Below are positions 45,992-56,418 of a stretch of 64,000 nt of DNA, in pieces. The stretch lies in contig OX578150.1 in assembly GCA_951213105.1 (NCBI GenBank), forward strand, positions 23,688,022-23,752,021. The letters run 5' to 3'. Origin of the DNA: Amaurobius ferox (lineage: Eukaryota; Arthropoda; Arachnida; Araneae; Amaurobiidae). Both the position numbers and the translations under genes were made by a program. How positions within the stretch are numbered: position 1 is the stretch's first letter; each line of letters begins with the position of its first letter. The notes beneath the pieces are model-generated. The model did no database searches. It was given only the letters and a program-made list of their open reading frames with translations, and was not told the origin of the DNA.

Positions 45992-46117
45992 TACACGGGG
46001 CCTTGAACTCTTTGCTTGAACTAAGAGTTTAATTTTAAACGTTCAGGCATCGAGAATCCCGCTAGATTTCGAAAAAAAGTTCAAATGAATGGTCTACAAA
46101 TAATATAAATATAAAAT

Positions 46118-49100
46118 TCAAAGTTCTAAACTCTCATCATTGGTTTTGGTTAGAGGCTCTGGATTGTCGATCGGGAGGGGCGAAATCTTCGTGAGGGGTC
46201 TTTTGAGAATGCCATCTTTTGTACGTAGCGTGACAACTCTTACTAAATTATCCTTACCTGCGTGCGTATCAACTACTCTGCCAAGAAGCCATTTGGTAGG
46301 GGGTAGTCGATCATCTTTGATGAGAACAAGTTGTCCTTTGGCCACATTTTTGCGTTGTTTTAACCACTTCGGTCTTTGTTGCATTCTGCTTATGTATTCT
46401 AAATTCCATCTTTTCCAGAATTGTTGATTCAGTTGTTGCAGCAATTGCCACCTGTTTAATCTATTTTCCTTTATATCTAATATACTTGGTTCAGGTATTG
46501 CTTTTAACGAATTTCCAATCAGGAAGTGTCCCGGTGTAAGTGGGTTGAAATCGTTAGGATCATCATGAATTGGCGTAATCGGTCTTGAGTTTAACGATGC
46601 TTCGATTTGAGTTAATACTGTGCTCAATTCTTCGAATGTAAGCAATCTTTTTCCTAAAATTCTCTTCAAGTGGTATTTTGTGGATTTTACGCCCGCTTCC
46701 CATAAGCCTCCAAAGTGTGGCGATGACGGAGGGATGAAGTGCCACGTTACTTCATCTTCGGTTAAGACATGTACTATTTCCTTGTTAATTTGATCAATCG
46801 ACTTTTTAAAGTCGTCCTTAAGCATGGAATTTGCTCCCTTAAAATTTGTCCCTTGATCACTATACAAATCAGAACAAAGTCCGCGACGCGATGTGAATCG
46901 TCGGAACGCTGCCATGAAACTTTCGCTAGTCAGATCGGAAACGGCTTCTAGATGAATCGCTTTTACGGCTAAACATATAAATACTGCAATATATCCCTTT
47001 TGTGATTTCGCACTACGACCTTTTGAAATCTTACAATTAGATGCAAATCTATAGCAATACCCAGTAATTCTTACTAGTTTAGACAAATTAGAGTATTTTG
47101 AAATCAAGTCAAAATCTGCACTTGCATTTAATGTTGTTAATGTGACAACCTTTCTTTTTTCTATGGTTGTAGGTGGAATATCAATAGATTTAGGCCAACA
47201 GTCTTGAGGCATTGTAAGCCATGCAGGTCCATTCCACCATAATTTATGCTTAATCAGTTCGTCTGGTGTAAGTCCACGAGTCGCGCAATCGGCAGGATTT
47301 TCTTTTGATGGCACATACATCCAATTACAGTTTTTAAGTTTATCGTGAATTTCAACGACACGATTCGCTATGAAGGTTTTCCATCGCGTAGGATGTCCTC
47401 TCAACCAGGCTAAAACGATCTTTGAGTCTGTCCAAGAATACGTATTTTCAATTTTTGCATGTATTGCTAATGAGATTTGATAAGCTAATCTTGCCCCTAA
47501 CAGTGCTCCACAAAGTTCCAGTCTTGGCAGAGATACAGTCTTCACTGGAGCGACTTTAGTCTTTGCTGCAACAATGTGCGTAGAAATTGTTGTTTCAGAA
47601 ATTATCCGAAGATAGACAACAGAAGCATATGCAGTACTCGAGGAATCACAAAATATGTGCATTTCGATAGAATGATTTTCGGAATAACTGTAGTTTATCC
47701 AGCGTGGAATTTTAATATTTTCCATATCTGGTAATTGACTTATCCAGTCAATCCACTGTTGTCGAATTTCTACTGGTGGTTCTTCGTCCCAATTCAATCC
47801 AATCATCCACAATGACTGAAGCATAATTTTAGCTGTAATTAGAACTGGTGCTATCCATCCTAATGGATCGAATAGTTTACTTGTGTCCGATAAAATGGTT
47901 CTTTTCGTAATAGAAGATTGTTCCGTTGCCATAGAACTTAATTTGTAACCGAATTCGTCTGTTATTGGATGCCAATATAAACCAAGAGTTTTGATGCTTT
48001 GATCTGCTTCTATGGTTTTCAGCTTTGATATTTCTCGAAATTCCTCAGGTAATGATTCAAGCAATTCTTCTTTGTTAGACGCCCATTTTCTTAGAGGGAA
48101 TCCTCCTAATTTTAAAAGATTAATTGTTTGCTTTTGTTTGTCCAATGCTTCAGAAATATCATCCGCTCCAGACATAAGATTATCTAAGTAAAAATCGTTC
48201 ATTGTAGATTCTGCTCCTAATGGAAAACTTAGTTTCTCGTCGCGAGCTAATTGTTTCAAGGTTTTTATAGCAAGATAAGCTGAGCAATCCAATCCAAACG
48301 TTACTGTTAGTAATCGGTAATCTTTTATTGCTTCTGACATAGAATTCCTCCAAACTATTCTTTGATAGTCTGTATGTTTATCCACAACACGGATTTGTCT
48401 GTACATTTTTTCTATATCAGCTGTGTATACGATTCGATAAAATCTCCATCTATGTAATATAGCTGTCATATCCTCTTGAAGATTCGGTCCTACTAATAAT
48501 TTATCGTTTAATGATACACCAGTCGAAGTTTTTTGAGATGCATCAAATACCACTCGAAGTTTTGTAGATGAACTACTTTCTTTGATCACTGCATGATGAG
48601 GAAGATAATTCGGTTTGTAACCATTTCCGTGAATTTTGAGATCCTTTGAGGTGTTTTGGATTTCTTCCATATGGTTTAGTTTGATATATTCATTTATACA
48701 TGTTGAATATTCCGCACTAACTTTAGGATTTCTTGATAGTTTTCTTTCGTTTTGCTCAAATCGCGAAATCGCTATATCTCTTGATTCACCAAGTGTTGTT
48801 AAAGTGTCTTTAAATGGCAAATTTACTACATAACGTCCATTTTCCCTTCTGTGCGTTTTCTCAAAAATATCTTCACTCATTTGTTCTTCAGCAGTGAGTG
48901 TTCGAGTTAGTGAAGTTTCTTCAATTTCCCAGAATTTTCGCAGCTGATCGTGTATTTCCGACATGCTGTGAAGATTCAGAATTTTAGTTGTTTGTAGTTT
49001 GGAATAGCTATCCTGAGAATTATTCAAGATTGATCCCGTCAAAATCCAACCTAATGAAGTATTTTGAGCAATTGGAGTACCTCTTGGTCCTTTTATGATA

Positions 49101-49603
49101 CCATCCAATAAGATTTGCGAATATACATCTGCGCCAAGTATGATATCAATTTTTCCTACTTTGCTAAAGTTTGGATCAGCAAGGTTAATGTTTCTTAAAT
49201 GTTCCCAAGAATCAGATATTGAGCATCGTGGTGGTGTATAATCTGTGAGATTTTTAAGCACTAAAGCATTAGTAGTCGTCAATAATTCTTCCTTAAATCG
49301 GGATTTTATTCTAAATCTAACTTGATTGCGAGATATTCCAACTTTAGATTTTCCCATTCCAAGAATCTGAGCAACGACCGGATCTTTCTTAAGTCTAAGT
49401 TTTTGTACAGCAGATTCTGTTATGAAGGTCGATTGCGATCCTTGATCTAATAATGCCTTCACTGTTATTTCCATTCCCGAAGGTGATGAGATTCGAATAA
49501 GTGCGGTAGCTAATAAAATTTCACTGAATTTTGGAATGTCACGAAAAGAATGAGTGCAAGTTTGAGTAGTAGTTTCATTGGAATTTTCACTTCTTAATAT
49601 TTC
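46118..49603 (-). pseudogene. BEL/Pao pol: protease, RT, RNase H and truncated integrase
   Basis: The frame is open after the gag TGA; the first Met is at 49474. The aspartic protease has LLDQGSQSTFI just after that Met. The Pao-type RT shows YKPNYLPHHAVIKE, RVVFDASQKT, YTADIEKMYRQIRV and YLDN (about 48185-48196), where YxDD is expected. RNase H-like sequence follows (HIFCDSSSTAYASVVYLR, LPRLELCGALLGARL, SWTDSKIVLAWL). Near 47010-47040 the chain jumps from the region before integrase into its core (YIAVFICLAVKAIHLE, SDQGTNFKGA, HFGGLWEAGVK). The zinc-binding domain and the first catalytic Asp are absent. At 1118 aa from the Met it is shorter than usual for this family. Confidence 0.88.
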
Positions 49604-49606
49604 TTT

Positions 49607-50873
49607 TCAACCAGATTCTGGATCTCTATGATCTCTGGCTTTGACCCCATTATCCTGATTATTATTAACAATTGCTCTGTGTAAAATACTGTGATGTCGT
49701 CGATCGCAAAATCGGCAATTTATTTTGCTAAGGCATTGACGTGCAACATGTTTCGGAGATAAGCAATTAAAACATAAACCTTTATGCCTCACTGTTTCTA
49801 ACTTTTTCAGATTGTTCATTTTCGTAAACATTTCACATTGTCCTAAAGCATGTTTTCCCGAGCATATTATACAGATCACATTTTTAGTTACAAGATACGT
49901 TCTTGTTCGATTTTCTTTAGCTCCCGAAATTTCTTTTTCCTGGGTGCTTACTTTCTTTGAAGTAGCTTGATTATAATTTGAAATAGCTTCAAGTGTTCTG
50001 AAACGGGATTCAAGAAATGATTTCAACTCTTCAAATTTAGGTAAATCTGTTTTTGAGCTTAAACTTTGTTCCCATAACTGAAGCGATTCTATACTAAGTT
50101 TCTGCGTCGTTATATAGACCACAATATCATCCCACTGTTGTACCGGAACTCCCAAATTTTTTAATGTTGATAGACATTCTTGGGTGGTATACAATAAACT
50201 TTTAATACAATAAGCACTTTCCCTGGTTATCTTTGGGTTGAGCAAAAAGTGATTTCAATTGCGAATTGACTAACACTCTCTTGTTTTCGTACCGTTCAAT
50301 TAGTGATTTCCATGCTATTTCATATTTATCTTCGGTAATTGCAAAATGCTTAAGCAATTTCTCTGCTTCTCCAACTAAATGGATTTTCAAATAGTGGAGT
50401 TTTTGCACCTTAGATATCGACTCATTACTATGAATTATGGATACAAACATATCATGGAATGAAGTCCAATCTTCGTATTTACCAGAAAATTTAGGCAATT
50501 CTATTCTTGGTAATCTTACATCATTATTAAAGTTTTGACTTTGAGTTCGCATATCCTGCACCGCTTCATTGTTTGAAGCTAAACTAAATTTAGAAACAAG
50601 AAATTCTTGGATTTCTGACTTATTGTTGATAAAGAAATCTTCTACCGTTGAGTAAAAATCGTCCGTAAAATAAGGATCGTCGTTTCCAACTTCTTTGGAT
50701 AAAATTATTTTACGGTGCGTAGTTTTGAACTCGATCCAGTATTCGGAAAAGTTGTTCAACCTTAAATTAAGGTACGATTCCGTTTTCCTATCTTTTGAAT
50801 CCTTCTTATAATTTCTAATGAATCTTGTCATGGAATCATAGATTTCATGTTGTATTGTAATTAGTTCAGACAT
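49607..50873 (-). pseudogene. BEL/Pao gag, frameshifted
   Basis: The Met at 50873 (MSELITIQHEIYDSM) opens a DUF1759-like gag: LPRIELPKFSGKYEDWTSFHDMF, then KLHYLKIHLVGEAEKLL. The first frame ends at 50202 soon after LKSLFAQPK. The second frame (50245-49607) continues with SAYCIKSLLYTTQECL and the Cys/His region (CIICSGKHALGQC, CFNCLSPKHVARQC, CRFCDRRHHSILH). The overlap implies a small indel near 50220. A TGA at 49604-49606 closes it, and pol carries on in the same frame. Confidence 0.88.
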
Positions 50874-51040
50874 AGTTATTTCAACTTGGTTAAATTCAAG
50901 ATACGTGTATCACGAATGCACTATAAATTCAACGAATATAGTTTTTAACTATACTGACCTTAAGATTTGCGACTTCTGGAGCCTTGTAATTCCTATTTCG
51001 TTACCGAAATCCTTTAGCTGATTCAACTCTTGAATTCTTA

Positions 51041-51058
51041 CTCCGGCTCGACGGACCA
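51041..51058 (-). other. BEL/Pao primer-binding site
   Basis: Directly abuts the 5' LTR. On the element strand it begins TGGTCCGTCGAGCCGG, complementary to a tRNA 3' end ...CCGGCTCGACGGACCA. From memory this is one base from the eukaryotic tRNA-Tyr 3' end; the identity needs a tRNA search. Confidence 0.6.
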
Positions 51059-51336
51059 TGTTTCTGTTTCACTTCCTACTTAAATTAAATAACAAGGAAC
51101 AGAAGCCGTCATTAGGTAGACCATCTTTATTCTACACGCACACAACAATATTTACACTGTAACTACGCTCTACCTACCTCGTTCCTTCCATACAATACAT
51201 TACATACTATTTTGTTCGGTCGAAACAGTACAAATACCTTTTCTTCTTCGTGACGTCATGCGTTGTCATGGTAACTTACAGAGATAAGAAAATTACCATA
51301 TATGGCGTGTAGACTTCTCATGGTTGGCACCAAACA
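51059..51336 (-). repeat. BEL/Pao 5' LTR
   Basis: 278 bp, matching 45714-45991 without a difference that I can see. The CRE octamer is at 51251-51258. Confidence 0.93.
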
Positions 51337-51341
51337 GTTCT

Positions 51342-52132
51342 GTTGAGCGACAATGTCAGCTGAATATCTTAAAAGTTCTTTCAAATACAAAATGGGGTGC
51401 AGATCGGACTTCCATGCTTCGAATCTATAGAGCTGTTATTCGGTCAAAGCTTGACTATGGATGTTCTGTGTGCGGATCAGCACGAGCATCTGTGCTTAAG
51501 AAGCTTGATCCAATTCATAATAATGCTCTTCGTATTTGTTCTGGTGCCTTCAAAACTTCTCCTATTCAAAGCATATATGTTGACTGTAATGAGACATCAC
51601 TCAAACTCAGGCCAGAACAACTCTCACTGAATTATCACTATAGAGTCATGTCCATGAACTACCATCCTTTGCAAAAGATCATCATAGATGTGCAGTACGA
51701 TTGGCTGTATTCAGCCCGACCTTCCTGTATTCCGTCCTTTGGCATAGGAATGCGCAATAGTGTATCATCCACTCCACTAGAAAATCTCAATGTTAGAAAG
51801 AGAAAGGCTTGTGAAATACCTCCATGGCAAGTCCCAAATTTCATTTTTTTCAATCTTTTGATAATTTTTTAAAGAGTAGTACACCTGATTCCATTTTTGT
51901 TCAACTTTTTGCAGAACATAGAGATTTATTTAAGGAGTCACTCCTATTTTTACAGATGGCTCGAAAACAGCAGCACATGTCGGATTTGCTTATGTATGTA
52001 ATGATATAGTTAAGTCTTTTGATAAATGACAACATTCATGGAATCAGCAGACTCAAAATAAATTGTATGAGATAAAGCCTTTAATACAAAAGTGGACTAG
52101 TTTTCAGTGTAGGAAACTTAATGTTATATTAA
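51342..52132 (+). pseudogene. LINE-A copy 4 ORF2, part after the BEL/Pao insertion
   Basis: Resumes with GTTGAGCGACAATGTCA, the sequence expected after the target site, then skips to the thumb region (ILKVLSNTKWGADRTSMLRIYRAVIRSKLDYG). It runs open to about 51872, then frameshifts. RNase H remains only as fragments (a broken TDGS near 51950), followed by a deletion at about 52020 and the WTSFQCRKL block. It ends at 52132. Confidence 0.85.
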
Positions 52133-53027
52133 CTGGATGTTATATTAAATGCATAAAAATACCGATAATTTACAATAATTAGAAAATATACGAAATTTTA
52201 TAAAAACGTTTGTACTTTAACAAAACATATATAATTAAAAATGCCAATGACGAAATTTTATAAAAACGTTTGTACTTTAAGTAAATTTAAGAAAAAACGA
52301 TACTTAGAAAAAAGTTTGTACTTTAAAGAAATTTAAATGAAACGATACTTATACGTCTCACTTAGCAATAGCTATTTGTGCGACAACTACGTGGACAACA
52401 AAATCAAAACACAGTACCTGGTTTAATGAAATCCAAAACTTTTCAAAGAAAAACACGTGTAAATTTCCAAATTGCACAAATAATTGTTTCCACATTGCGG
52501 TCATCAAAGAACTCTCATTATTTGTATATAAATTTTCTGCTTCTACATTATTTTATCTATTAACATGTGCTATCTTTAATTCTTGTATGATATTCACGTT
52601 TTTGACACACACAGACACGTTTTTACACACACAGCAACAACAAAACAAAAATAAAATGGCCGCAACCGACGATATCAGAAAATTAAAAGGGGTTGCCAGA
52701 AAAAGACATTTCAAGCCAAATGCAATTTATTTTCGCGCCACATTTGGCGACTTATCGCTCGCAAAAAATGGTGAGAAAACCAAATTCTTTATATCAAAGT
52801 TGTACCTAATCCTTTTTCACGCTACTCAAACCACGCTAGTCTGTGGTTCTAAGTTTTCGTCGTGTGAAATAAGGTTATAACATTGAAAATCGTCTTGGAG
52901 CTAAACCAGACCATCGCCAAGCGCACAGACCATCGTCAAGAGCGCGCCAACCCTCGTTTTGCTCTATCTCTAATGGCCGCTGCGAAAACGAAACTATCGA
53001 GAGTGGCAGGTCTGTATAATATTAGTC
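52133..53027. other. AT-rich stretch with a tandem repeat, no gene recognised
   Basis: Begins with a 60-bp-period repeat (52191-52340). A plus-strand frame at 52656-52880 (MAATDDIRKLKG...) follows an A-rich leader. Its start vaguely recalls BEL/Pao gag N-termini, but the rest shows no family motif, so I do not call it a gene. Confidence 0.4.
52191..52340. repeat. 60-bp-period tandem repeat
   Basis: A 30-bp block (CGAAATTTTATAAAAACG then TTTGTACTTTAA) is exact at 52191-52220 and 52251-52280. Shorter copies of the GTTTGTACTTTAA part and of AACGATACTTA follow to 52340. Confidence 0.75.
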
Positions 53028-53274
53028 TGTTGTACCGAGAATGCATCTTACCACATATACACAGTGATGGGTATGCTCCGGAACACAACTGTTGACGGCA
53101 GCGCCCTCACAATATGTAAAACAGGATGCGCACGCGGCGAGAAAGCGATTTGCATATAGGGCCTGTTCTGTTCTCGTCACGAGTTGTTCACGGGAACGGA
53201 AAACCATTCTGAAAAAGAAATCACGTTCCCACGAAAACGAGAATTGCAACAAAAGCAGAACTCAGTTTCCAACA
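53028..53274 (-). repeat. Copia-type LTR (fragment or solo), Copia B family
   Basis: Aligns with 25878-26122 (ACACAGTGATGGGTATGC, GTTGACGGCAGCGCCCTC, GATTTGCAT) and keeps the TTTCCAACA end. It interrupts the J4 gag just after the block GGAHPA. No matching target duplication is seen on the left, and no iMet primer site lies beside it, so it may be a fragment. Confidence 0.65.
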
Positions 53275-54581
53275 GGCTGGGTGTGCTCCACCAAATTTGG
53301 CACATTTAGCCGGGGTGTCCCTTGACTTTACACATGAGCGAATCTCATGGTCCTCACCGCATTTTAAACATCTAGGCGGCCGACTGCAATTCTCCGAGAA
53401 GTGATTGAATAGCTGACAATTGAAACACATTGTATAGCCTTTGCTTTTAAACGCCTGAATCCTTATTCTCATATTTAACAAGTTATCTGTCTCATAAATT
53501 TTCTCCCATTTCTCAGCCGGCTGGTGGCAGACCAAGAAGATGGGGAGGGGGATCTATCTCCCCTACTTTTGAGTTGCAAAACCCTGACGAGTTGGGAACC
53601 CTGTGATGCAATTGCATCCTTCAAGTCTCCAATGTCAGTGTTCGCGGGCGTGCCTTTGATAACTACTTTTTTGGGTCGCTCAAATTTAAGATTTATTGCA
53701 CTTAAAGGGACTTTTAATTGTGTTAAATGACCCTGAACTCTCCTGTAGTCCTCAACGGACCCAGGAGAGATCCGAATCATCCTTCCCATTAGCAGTCCTT
53801 GAACTGAGAAGTCTAACAACAGGTTTAGGTCCTTTATGAGGGCTCCCCAATTGCTTGAGGAGTCCACATAAAAGGAGGAGATTTTACTTGGTTTGGGGTC
53901 GTTTCCTATGCCTTCCTGGTTTTCCAGAGGCTGAAAACTGTTATGTAAGGGAGGCAAGGCCTCGGGGTGCTCCGTGGGGCTAGTCCCCTCGTTAGGCTTC
54001 CTGCGCTTATTGTGCGGAGCTTTGAAGTTTAAGTTAAAATCAAGGGTGATCCCTTTTTTGTAATCCTCGTACAACGCATCCTCATCAGTATGAGTGCTCC
54101 AAGGCTTCCAACGACGCAGCACGTGCACTGAAAAGATTTTCTTGCCCTGAGGGTATCATGGGGAGTCTGCTAACAGAGTAGCATCAGAATGTATATTCAC
54201 CAAGATTTCTTTGGTGAATGCCACCTTGTCCATGTCTTCCGCCTCTTGGATGGCTATCTCCGCTTTTAGGTTGCGTAACGCCCAGTCATAAGCATTGCAG
54301 TGGCTGTAGATTTCAAAGTCCTTTTCGTTGGAGCTTTCCGGTGTGTAACCCAAGATTGCCACACATCTATCCGCCATTGTTAAGAATAGGGGTGCACGTG
54401 CTTGTAAATCATCATCAGCATGGTACACCGGCTTCATTTCACGTGCCGCACTGTCTTCATTTTTTTCTTTCCTCATCATCTAACTCCATAGCGTCCGCCA
54501 AGCTGAGCTGTTCTTTTTCTTTGCCCAGTCTATGTCTTTCAAAGAGATTCTTCTCTTTTCCTGACTCCTTCCTCTACTGTA

Positions 54582-54641
54582 TGTCTGGTGCAGCATATCC
54601 TCTTTGGATCTTGTGCCAAAAATTCTAAATCAACTTACCAA
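54582..54641 (+). mobile_element. 60-bp minimal LINE-A insertion (3' end only)
   Basis: Flanked by a perfect 15-bp duplication CCTTCCTCTACTGTA (54567-54581 and 54642-54656). The insert is only the LINE-A 3' stem-loop, the short spacer and the AACC-like tail. It is copy 2-like in its CCAAAAATTCTAAATCAAC segment. It is an extreme 5' truncation product of target-primed reverse transcription. Confidence 0.9.
54587..54617 (+). other. 3' stem-loop within the 60-bp insertion
   Basis: GGTGCA pairs with TGTGCC using two G-U pairs. The C-to-T change relative to other copies keeps the stem. Confidence 0.55.
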
Positions 54642-54909
54642 CCTTCCTCTACTGTAGTAGTTCGCTGATTTTCAGGATGGCTCTCGCTTCCACTAATAAT
54701 CCTTAATTTAGGCGTTGGCACAGATTTCTTCTCCGTAGCAATAACTTCACCCGACGTGTTCTACAGTTACTATGTACAACACACCCAAGCAAAAGCACAA
54801 AAAGTCTCCACGTGGTAGGCAAACTGGAGCTACTTTGAAGCACGTTTGTACACTAGTGCGGACAGGTTCCAAGTCAAAGTGAATGTCGTGATGAGGAGAG
54901 TGTAGTGAA

Positions 54910-55208
54910 CTGAGTTAAGTTAAAGAATATTTACAAATAATTTAAATTTAAGATTTAAGAAGCTAAGTTTAATTTAAATTTACAGTTAAGTTTAGAGATC
55001 ATAATTTACAAGTTCAAGGAAAGGGTCAGTCGTGGAAAAATAAGGCCTTTTCAGGTCCACAGGTCACAATTAATACAAAAGTCGAAGCAGTATGCAGCTG
55101 AAGAAAAATATAAAACCCGGTTGGCATTAAAAACATGACCAATGTGATCAGTGCTAAACAGGTCGCAGTTCCAAAGGGAAAAACTTGGCAAAGCCAGGTA
55201 TACAAACT

Positions 55209-55239
<31 letters not shown>

Positions 55240-55260
55240 TTATCTTGCAAGAGCATTATA
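54910..55260 (-). repeat. Dispersed repeat, copy 2 (paired with 12100-12450)
   Basis: Same repeat as 12100-12450. At its end a GT microsatellite runs into a 17-base G tract (55223-55239), then TTATCTTGCAAGAGC, which also matches the J2 sequence after its C tract at 9845-9854. Confidence 0.65.
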
Positions 55261-55375
55261 GTTCCTGAAGATAAACCAGACCCTATACAACTTGCGTAGT
55301 CACCGTATGCAGAACAGGGAGTGCATTTTCAAATGCTAAGAGAAGTAAATCCTTGTCATGAGAATTTCTCATGTC
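55261..55375 (-). pseudogene. Small Jockey-like ORF1/ORF2 boundary fragment
   Basis: Aligns with J2 at about 9862-9990 (TTGCGTAGTC, CATGAGA-TTTCTCATG). It is too short and diverged to give a protein. Confidence 0.45.
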
Positions 55376-56418
55376 CTCCTTCTGTACTATCTACGTCCAA
55401 ATAAATGACTTGAGAGCTTCCTGCTTTCGGACGACCTTTCTGGAACACTCTCTGTCCGTTCATTTTGAATACTGATATGACAGTAGTACTGTGCTCACAT
55501 TTAAAAGAAATGAAAGAAATTTTCAACAAACTAGATACCGTGAAATAAAAGATACATTCCTAGTTGTCCAGTTCGCTATTCTTCCCATTGGTACAGTTCC
55601 AGTCTACTGTGACGTCACTGCCAGCCATAGTGACAGTTTACCGAGGTGTTTTAGACTACTAAATAGTTTTATCCTCTACAAATGATTGAAAACATATGTA
55701 TTATATTATAGGAGCATTAGTCAACACTATATGGAGCTTCTAAATATACAGGCAGATCATGAAGATAAAGGTGTAATCTACCTTGCGTGAAATAAAGGAT
55801 ACATTCCTAGTTGTCCAGTTCGCTATTCTTCTCATTGGTACAGATCCGGTCTACTGTGACATCACTGCCAACCATAGAGATCCTAAGAATAAAAGTTTTA
55901 GCCAACCCTGGCTCCTTTAGCAGTGACATCACAGCTCGACCAGAAATGATACATTGGGCTGAAAAACAAACTGGACAATATATTAATATTTTATTAATCT
56001 TGAGCGATAGGAGGGGAAGGGGCAACATTTACAAAGGTTTTTTAGAGTACTAAACACTTTTATCCCCTGCAAATGATTGAAAACATATGTACTATATTAT
56101 AGGAGCATTAGCCAACCCTAGATAGATCTCCTAATAAATATACAAGCGGATCATGAAGATAAAGGTGTAATCTACCTTCATGAGTCTGACATATCAAGTA
56201 TGTTAAAGCCGAGTAGGATTTCTGCCAATAATGGACTTCTTTCTAAAAAAACCTTAGTTACACTGCTTAGAAGTACCTCGTCTAGAACTGCACTGTGGAA
56301 AACTAGCGAAATTAGGAAACTCAGCAATTATTCACTAGTTGTAGTACTGAACATCTTAAAAGCAAAATAAAATTCTAAAATGTTTAAATTTTCGAAATAT
56401 TTTACTCACTTGTGGACG

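Larger units (their letters stand above)
45714..51336 (-). mobile_element. BEL/Pao LTR retrotransposon with apparently identical LTRs, internally deleted
   Basis: Minus-strand element with 278-bp LTRs (45714-45991 and 51059-51336) that I read as identical base for base, and a 5-bp duplication GTTCT (45709-45713 and 51337-51341). Gag, protease, RT, RNase H and the integrase C-terminal half are recognisable. Gag has a frameshift and a TGA separates it from pol. The integrase N-terminal half is missing and the RT box reads YLDN. A recent insertion of a defective copy is implied. Confidence 0.93.
41828..52132 (+). mobile_element. LINE-A copy 4, main part: decayed, carrying a BEL/Pao insertion
   Basis: Continues the 5' UTR from 35934 and has broken ORF1 and ORF2. 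A BEL/Pao element sits at 45714-51336 in the RT. Beyond it ORF2 resumes at about 51342, with internal deletions near 51362 (roughly 240 bp) and 52020 (roughly 300 bp) relative to copy 1. It stops abruptly at 52132 with no 3' UTR or tail. It is closest to copy 1. Confidence 0.88.
53275..54785 (-). pseudogene. Jockey-like LINE J4 ORF1 (gag-like), truncated
   Basis: N-terminal pieces lie upstream of 54641 (VPTPKLRIISGSESHPE). They are interrupted by a 60-bp LINE-A fragment and continue at 54560-54165 (YHADDDLQARAPLF, AILGYTPESSNEKDF). The frame at 54128-53475 carries ALIKDLNLLLDF and RPKKVVIKGTPANTDIGDLKDAI. The knuckles CFNCQLFNHFSENC, CLKCGEDHEIRSC and CAKFGGAHPAC are at 53535-53275; the third has lost one Cys (CxxC reads CAKF). 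The end is cut by the LTR at 53274. No ORF2 is attached. Confidence 0.75.

Noticed and set aside
50202..50245. A programmed frameshift in BEL/Pao gag.
   Set aside because: No slippery heptamer is evident in the overlap, and the break lies within gag and not at the gag-pol border. A simple indel is more likely.
52656..52880. A small plus-strand ORF (MAATDDIRKLKG...) as a host gene.
   Set aside because: Short, with no family motif beyond a weak likeness to gag N-termini, and set among repeats.
53028..53274. The 5' LTR of Copia B, pairing with 25878-26122.
   Set aside because: No iMet primer site lies next to it, the flanks do not share a target duplication, and no gag follows. It is kept as an LTR fragment only.
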